Shown one piece after another: positions 5,492 through 6,264 of a stretch of DNA of 6,264 bases. The position numbers were made by a program, and so were the translations under genes. This DNA is from Dehalococcoidia bacterium (GTDB taxonomy: Bacteria; Chloroflexota; Dehalococcoidia; Lucifugimonadales; UBA3495). The DNA lies in contig JAJDXU010000283.1 of the NCBI GenBank assembly GCA_022823105.1, positions 1 to 6,264 on the forward strand, given 5' to 3'. The notes under the pieces were generated by a model. That model did not search any database. It had not been told where the DNA came from and was given only the letters and a program-made list of their open reading frames with translations. How positions within the stretch are numbered: the first letter of the stretch is position 1; each line of letters begins with the position of its first letter.

Positions 5492-6181
5492 ATGGAATCC
5501 CCAAGCAGACTTCCCCAAGACGTCGAAGGCGCAACTTCCCGATCAACGGAAGTAACCCACAACCTCATCGAACCGGACCGCGAGGTAGACTCACTGCGGG
5601 AAACAGCCGAGGCCGTCGGCAAAATGCTGCACGCCCAGGCCATGCACAACATCGAGATGGCCAACCGGCGGTACTTCGGCGAGGTCGGCAAGGAACGCAG
5701 CCGCCGCACGATGATCTACTCCCACGACTGGTCCATCGCCAAAGGCCATTCCCCGCAAACCCCCTTGATCGCGCAGGACGCCGCGCTACTCGCCGAAAAC
5801 TGCAGCGTGCCGCTCCAGTTCACGGCTGCGGACCCACAGCATGGACCCATGTTCCACCAACACTTCATCTCCTTCAATGGCCGTGGCGACTCCTGCGACG
5901 ACTTCCAGTACCCGCCCCACCTGGCAGCCAATCGAGAGGTCGGCCTATTCGGCAGAATCCACTGCAAATGCAAAACCGAGTGCCGCGACTACGACACCCT
6001 CGTCAGCGCCATCCTGCTGTCGATCAAGCATCACCTGGGCAGCAAATGCTCCGTCAGATCCACCGGGCAACCGGACGGGGCTGGTTGGACCGCCGCCTTC
6101 GAACTCTACGCCCGCACCTTTCCAGAGCGGGAACTGCCCTGGCTCGACAACTGGCCCGAGCGCCCACCCCAAAACGGGTAA
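5492..6181 (+). CDS. Hypothetical cysteine-containing protein, 229 residues
   Basis: The function is unknown. The start is ATG 5492, with AGGAGG (5479-5484) seven bases upstream. The frame stays open further upstream, but that part is Arg/Ala-rich and lacks a ribosome binding site. There is no signal peptide or membrane segment. Residues 1-45 are polar and probably disordered. A helical segment (about 40-70) leads into the domain proper (about 95-215). This contains HFISFNGRGDSCDDF (124-138), a cysteine cluster C158-K-C160-K-T-E-C164, then RDYDTLVSAILLSIKHHLG (165-183) and CSVRSTG (186-192). From memory, the FNGxGDD...F...CKT...YD...AIL...K...VxSDG order resembles a widespread family of uncharacterised bacterial and haloarchaeal proteins. 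That is a recollection, not a search result. Six cysteines (104, 135, 158, 160, 164, 186) could bind metal, but no standard zinc-finger spacing is present. The gene ends 27 bases before a possible next start, suggesting a two-gene unit. Confidence 0.72.
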   Translation: MESPSRLPQDVEGATSRSTEVTHNLIEPDREVDSLRETAEAVGKMLHAQAMHNIEMANRRYFGEVGKERSRRTMIYSHDWSIAKGHSPQTPLIAQDAALLAENCSVPLQFTAADPQHGPMFHQHFISFNGRGDSCDDFQYPPHLAANREVGLFGRIHCKCKTECRDYDTLVSAILLSIKHHLGSKCSVRSTGQPDGAGWTAAFELYARTFPERELPWLDNWPERPPQNG

Positions 6182-6208
6182 CGCTCCGAGCTTGTACAGG
6201 AGAGGACC

Positions 6209-6264
6209 GTGACGTCACCTCGTAGGTGGACAAATCGCCACCAATGGATAATCAGAGAAGGCGG
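6209..6264 (+). CDS. Possible start of a further gene, cut by the window edge
   Basis: GTG at 6209 is preceded by CAGGAGAGG (6197-6205), with AGGAG six bases from the start, a good ribosome binding site. The frame stays open for 18 codons to the window end (TSPRRWTNRHQWIIREG after the first residue). It begins 27 bases after the preceding stop, so co-transcription is likely if it is real. The visible part is too short to identify a family. Confidence 0.4.
   Translation, partial: MTSPRRWTNRHQWIIREG

Overview
The window is GC-rich bacterial DNA. It carries four complete or near-complete plus-strand genes and the possible start of a fifth. There are no rRNA, tRNA or CRISPR features and no intact mobile element. 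A lone Uma2-family (DUF820) protein with a coiled-coil tail, a long TPR lipoprotein behind a lipobox, GC-rich coding sequence and TAGGCT-type -10 boxes would fit Chloroflexota (for example marine or sponge-associated lineages). That placement is a guess from gene style, not from a marker gene.

Layout. Bases 1-378 have no gene I can support; they hold a strong 8-bp hairpin and possibly, on the minus strand, a faint scrap of a transposase-like helix-turn-helix reaching to about 560. Bases 382-1038 encode a 218-residue soluble TPR protein with a poorly defined start. A short gap with a perfect TATAAT leads into a 264-residue Uma2-type PD-(D/E)XK protein (1177-1971), whose tail contains a 63-bp tandem duplication. 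After a gap with a GTGTCA operator-like palindrome comes a 108-residue protein of unknown function (2054-2380). Bases 2381-2780 look non-coding or decayed.

The most notable segment is 2783-2972. A good promoter (TTGACG-17-TAGGCT) is followed, exactly where transcription should start, by the base of a long imperfect inverted repeat (2818-2936) that can fold into a three-way junction. Within its third stem lies an 11-base stretch (2896-2906) perfectly complementary to the Shine-Dalgarno region (2955-2965) of the downstream gene. This has the design of a translational on/off RNA switch, and I do not recognise it as a known riboswitch class. It sits in front of a 759-residue TPR lipoprotein (2970-5249), predicted to be exported and membrane-anchored.

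A 229-residue cysteine-containing protein (5492-6181) follows after a 242-base gap. A GTG start with a good ribosome binding site at 6209 suggests that another gene begins at the right edge, probably co-transcribed with it. Nothing ties these genes into one pathway. The TPR lipoprotein and its RNA leader form the clearest functional unit.
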